A stretch of 11,759 nt of DNA. Origin: an uncultured Clostridia bacterium (GTDB taxonomy: Bacteria; Bacillota_A; Clostridia; TANB77; CAG-508). Positions 9,555-11,759 of the stretch are shown here, piece by piece (position 1 is the stretch's first letter; each line of letters starts with the position of its first letter). Below the pieces are notes generated by a model. It made no database searches and was not told where the DNA came from. It saw only the letters and a list, made by a program, of their open reading frames with translations. Location of the stretch: positions 1-11,759 of the forward strand of contig CAQOYX010000034.1 in the NCBI GenBank assembly GCA_948852375.1. The letters are read 5' to 3'. The position numbers and the translations under genes were made by a program.

Positions 9555-9586
9555 TTAAAGAGTAGCCTTAAATAGCTACTCTTTAA
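9555..9586. terminator. Bidirectional terminator between cargo operon and tnpV
   Basis: A perfect 12-bp stem (TTAAAGAGTAGC at 9555-9566 with GCTACTCTTTAA at 9575-9586) and an eight-base loop sit between two convergent stops at 9537 and 9589. The 3' arm itself ends in CTTTAACTTT on the plus strand. On the minus strand the arm ends in CTCTTTAATACTT. Confidence 0.8.
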
Positions 9587-9588
9587 CT

Positions 9589-9951
9589 TTAGCAATGAAT
9601 CAATTCTTTAAATACAACTTCTTCAGCACAATGCTTATAATTATTCATAATTCCAGTCCATTTTAAAGGGTCAGTATGTTTCAGGTTTTCATCAATAGGA
9701 TTTTTTTCTAGCATTTGTGCCATAAGTATTTCAAATCTTTGCTTAGCTTGTTTATCAGTTTCTACAATATGTTTTCTCAAAGTACAATTCATAAACATTA
9801 TTATATATTCAGCTTTCTTTTGATTTTTTAAATATTCTAATCTTAAATGACCATACTTTCCAATAATATAATCTTCCTCGTAATTTTCTTTCTCTAAATA
9901 TAAGTCAGGAACAAAATAATCTCCTTCTTTGTGATAGGTTATTTCTATCAT
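9589..9951 (-). CDS. tnpV: TnpV-like transposon-encoded protein (120 aa)
   Basis: It matches the TnpV pattern in order: GDYFVPDLYL (10-19), YGHLRLEYLKNQKKAEY (33-49), the helix DKQAKQRFEILMAQM (66-80) and LKWTGIMNNYKHCAEEVV (96-113). TnpV is carried by Tn4451-type elements, and its biochemical role is not settled. I chose ATG 9951, eight bases after GGAGG. An in-frame ATG at 9966 overlaps that ribosome site and is unlikely. It is convergent with the cargo operon and marks the right side of the element. Its length is normal for the family, and there is no sign of damage. Confidence 0.88.
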   Translation of the reverse strand: MIEITYHKEGDYFVPDLYLEKENYEEDYIIGKYGHLRLEYLKNQKKAEYIIMFMNCTLRKHIVETDKQAKQRFEILMAQMLEKNPIDENLKHTDPLKWTGIMNNYKHCAEEVVFKELIHC

Positions 9952-10184
9952 AGTTAAAACCTCCATAAATTGATTTTCACTACAAATTTGACTAAATAAT
10001 TTATATCTCTAAATGGCTGTCTAACACAATAAAATTATGGAAGAATCTTATAAGAGCAATATTGTCCTTATTTGAGTTCTCCCAAATAGGAACCTCTTAT
10101 TTATCCACCTGCTATGCAGGTTCGTATTGAAAACTTACAGAATAAGACTTCTCAATATGATATAATAAATGTATTCAAGCCTGA
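9952..10184. other. Right-end intergenic region containing the element boundary
   Basis: No gene is supported here. It holds the tnpV leader, a hairpin TATTTG/CAAATA (about 10068-10087) and a hairpin ACCTGC-TAT-GCAGGT (10107-10121). A nine-base sequence ATTGTCCTT (10061-10069) is inverted relative to AAGGACAAT at 2026-2034 near the left end. The recognisable RHS code begins only after the TGA at 10182-10184. The right attachment site should lie here but cannot be fixed. Confidence 0.45.
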
Positions 10185-11211
10185 AAATCATGGGGAATTC
10201 AATACTACTATGATGAAATAAATCAATTAACAAAAGAGATAAACAGACTTCAAAACAAAATGATAACTTATGAATATGACGAAAGTGGAAATGTAATAGG
10301 ACTAAAATACAATGATACACAATACTACTACATAAGAAATGGACAAAATGATATAGTAGGAATACTAGATTCAAACTTAAATCAAGTAGTAAGTTATGAA
10401 TACGACAGTTGGGGAAATATACTAAGCATAAAAGATGCTGGGCGGAAATAATATAACAAGCAGTAGCAATATAGGAATAATAAATCCATATAGATACAAA
10501 AGTTACAGATATGATACTGAAACAGGGTTATATTACTTAAATTCACGTTACTATAATCCTGAATGGGGAAGATTTATAAATGCGGATGGATATGTACAAA
10601 CAGGTCAAGGAATACTAGACAAAAATATGTATGCATATTGTGCAAATAATCCAATTAATAGAACTGATTTAACAGGAAGATTTTGGAAAGAAGTAGGGGA
10701 TTTCTTTAAAAGTATTGGAAATGCACTAGCCAGTCTTTTTGGAGCATCTTCACAAGTTGTAGTTGAAGAAGAAAAAACTGTTTCTTCAACACCAGTTTAT
10801 TCTCCTATATCTGCTAAAACAGGAGTTAAAAGTACTACTATTATATCAAGCAAAGGAAATTCATCTAAACCAATATCAGTTTATGCAAATGGAGTTTCAA
10901 ATAATCCAGTATCTTTTACAGCAGGAGTAAAAATTAATATTGCAAAATGTTCTTTTGACTTTAGTTTGGGATTAGATAATGTAGGATTAAAATTTTCTAT
11001 AGCAAATGGAGATATAAATACTAGCTCAGCATTAAAATTAGATATTACAGAACTTAAGTTAGGATTTGAAGCGGAAATGGAATCAAGGATAACCGAAAAT
11101 ATTTATGAATCAGCATATGGAAACACAAGTATAAATGGTGGTATTGTTGGAGCTATATATATGTTTGTTAATGCAGGAACTTGGAATAGTTCTTCACAAT
11201 ATGCATATTAA
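10185..11211 (+). pseudogene. Second RHS 3' cassette: YD repeats, RHS core and a different C-terminal domain, with a frameshift
   Basis: The frame opening at 10185 encodes YD-repeat units: QYYYDEINQLTKEI, MITYEYDESGNVIGLKYND and VSYEYDSWGNILSIKDAG. It hits TAA at 10449-10451. The protein continues one frame over, from GGNNITSSSNIG through the core (YRYDTETGLYYLNSRYYN, EWGRF, NNPINRTDLTGR) to the stop at 11211. One extra G in the GGG at 10440-10442 explains the break. No start signal or upstream RHS shell is present, so this is an orphan cassette. After the core come about 177 residues: an amphipathic helix (FWKEVGDFFKSIGNALASLF), a Ser/Thr-rich linker, and a beta-rich part (VSFTAGVKINIAKCSFDFSL, LGFEAEMES) ending GGIVGAIYMFVNAG. 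I do not know this toxin family. A membrane target is possible. Confidence 0.85.
10451..10580 (+). repeat. Direct repeat of RHS-core DNA, right copy
   Basis: This is the partner of bases 1-130, same orientation, with seven mismatches and no gaps. It starts nine bases after the frameshifted GGG and ends where the two RHS C-terminal regions diverge. Recombination between the copies would delete or circularise the 10.4 kb between them, including the mobile element. Confidence 0.9.
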
Positions 11212-11260
11212 TAGATTTTAATTTAATTATTAAATAAATGATAATGGAGGATAATTTAGT

Positions 11261-11759
11261 ATGCTAACTGAATTTGAAAATCAATACACATGTACAAAAG
11301 AATATTATAAGGAGTATTATAGATATACTTATTTTAGAAAACCTATAATAGTTCTTATAAATATTATATTGAGTATAAGCTTTGTTATTGGAATATTATC
11401 TATTATGTTTCCAAATATAATTGTATTAGATAATAATATGGCAGAGGCAAATATTGCTACAGCATTAATAGCACTATGTTTTCAAATATATGTTTTTGTG
11501 AGAAATAAAAATCTTGCTTATGATAGAGATTTAGAAAAAAACAAAGGAAATCCAATTGAAGTAAAAATATTAATTATGGATGATAATATACATATATTTG
11601 CAAATTCAAATAAGGATATAAATATAGAATTTACTAATATAGAAAAAGTAATAAAAGCAAAAAATTATTATATATTAGTTACTAAAGCTAAGTTATATAT
11701 TGCTTTAAAAAAGGATGGATTTGTAAATGGAACTACAATACAATTTGAAAAATTTTTAA
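11261..11759 (+). CDS. YcxB-like two-TM protein, candidate immunity protein (partial)
   Basis: ATG 11261 follows GGAGG (11246-11250) by ten bases, and 166 residues are readable before the window ends without a stop. The N-terminal cytoplasmic stretch is rich in Tyr and Lys (YYKEYYRYTYFRK). Two membrane spans follow at about 28-50 (PIIVLINIILSISFVIGILS) and 62-80 (ATALIALCFQIYVFV). The C-terminal part resembles the YcxB-like C-terminal domain: an EFTNIEKVIKAKNYYILVT strand pair, then LYIALKKDGF. It stands 49 bases after an RHS C-terminal domain on the same strand, the normal place of an immunity gene. YcxB-like proteins are often found there. A membrane immunity protein suggests the partner toxin acts at the membrane, which is inference. 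Confidence 0.75.
   Translation, partial: MLTEFENQYTCTKEYYKEYYRYTYFRKPIIVLINIILSISFVIGILSIMFPNIIVLDNNMAEANIATALIALCFQIYVFVRNKNLAYDRDLEKNKGNPIEVKILIMDDNIHIFANSNKDINIEFTNIEKVIKAKNYYILVTKAKLYIALKKDGFVNGTTIQFEKFL

Noticed and set aside
10115..10222. 35-codon plus-strand frame beginning MQVRIENLQNK before the RHS fragment
   Set aside because: There is no ribosome site, it overlaps a hairpin, and its tail is in the wrong frame over the start of the RHS code.
10135..10374. Minus-strand frame across the right RHS start
   Set aside because: It is the shadow of YD-repeat coding on the plus strand and has no start signal.

Overview
This is an AT-rich window (roughly 25-30% GC by eye) with AGA-dominated arginine codons, strong GGAGG-type ribosome binding sites and short intergenic gaps. 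It fits a low-GC Firmicute, most likely a Clostridia-type gut or host-associated bacterium. Species cannot be told from the sequence. TGA behaves as a normal stop.

The layout is a polymorphic-toxin (RHS/YD-repeat) locus split by a small mobile element. Bases 1-1994 hold the 3' end of an RHS gene with a C-terminal toxin-like domain and its likely immunity gene. These are followed by the debris of a second toxin/immunity cassette and a small membrane-anchored protein, probably another immunity factor. Bases about 10185-11759 hold a second RHS 3' end with a different C-terminal domain and a YcxB-like two-TM protein, cut by the window end. The RHS core DNA at 1-130 is repeated at 10451-10580 with only 7 mismatches, so the two fragments are paralogous cassette ends. 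The right-hand copy carries a one-base frameshift just upstream of this repeat.

Between them (about 2010 to 10100) lies an integrative mobilizable element with the Tn4451-type gene kit. On the minus strand are a large serine recombinase with a DUF4368-like tail, a TnpW-like protein, a MobV-type relaxase (TnpZ-like, frameshifted near its start) and, at the far right, a TnpV-like protein. The recombinase has its own near-consensus promoter and a downstream hairpin terminator. There is no type IV secretion gene, so the element would need a helper to move.

Upstream of the relaxase is a 680-bp gene-free stretch. It contains nine hairpins laid almost end to end (5429-5776), then a block of about 52% GC enclosed by a 9-position stem (5795-5901). 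The hairpin array is the best candidate for the transfer origin. The GC-rich block is unexplained.

The cargo is a plus-strand operon driven by a near-consensus promoter at 5996-6024. It encodes a DinD-like BRO-N protein, a nitroreductase, a transglutaminase-like cysteine protein and a 318-residue zinc-ribbon protein of unknown role. A bidirectional terminator ends the operon. Small remnants (6959-6997, 8485-8574) between these genes suggest the cargo was assembled by successive deletions or insertions.
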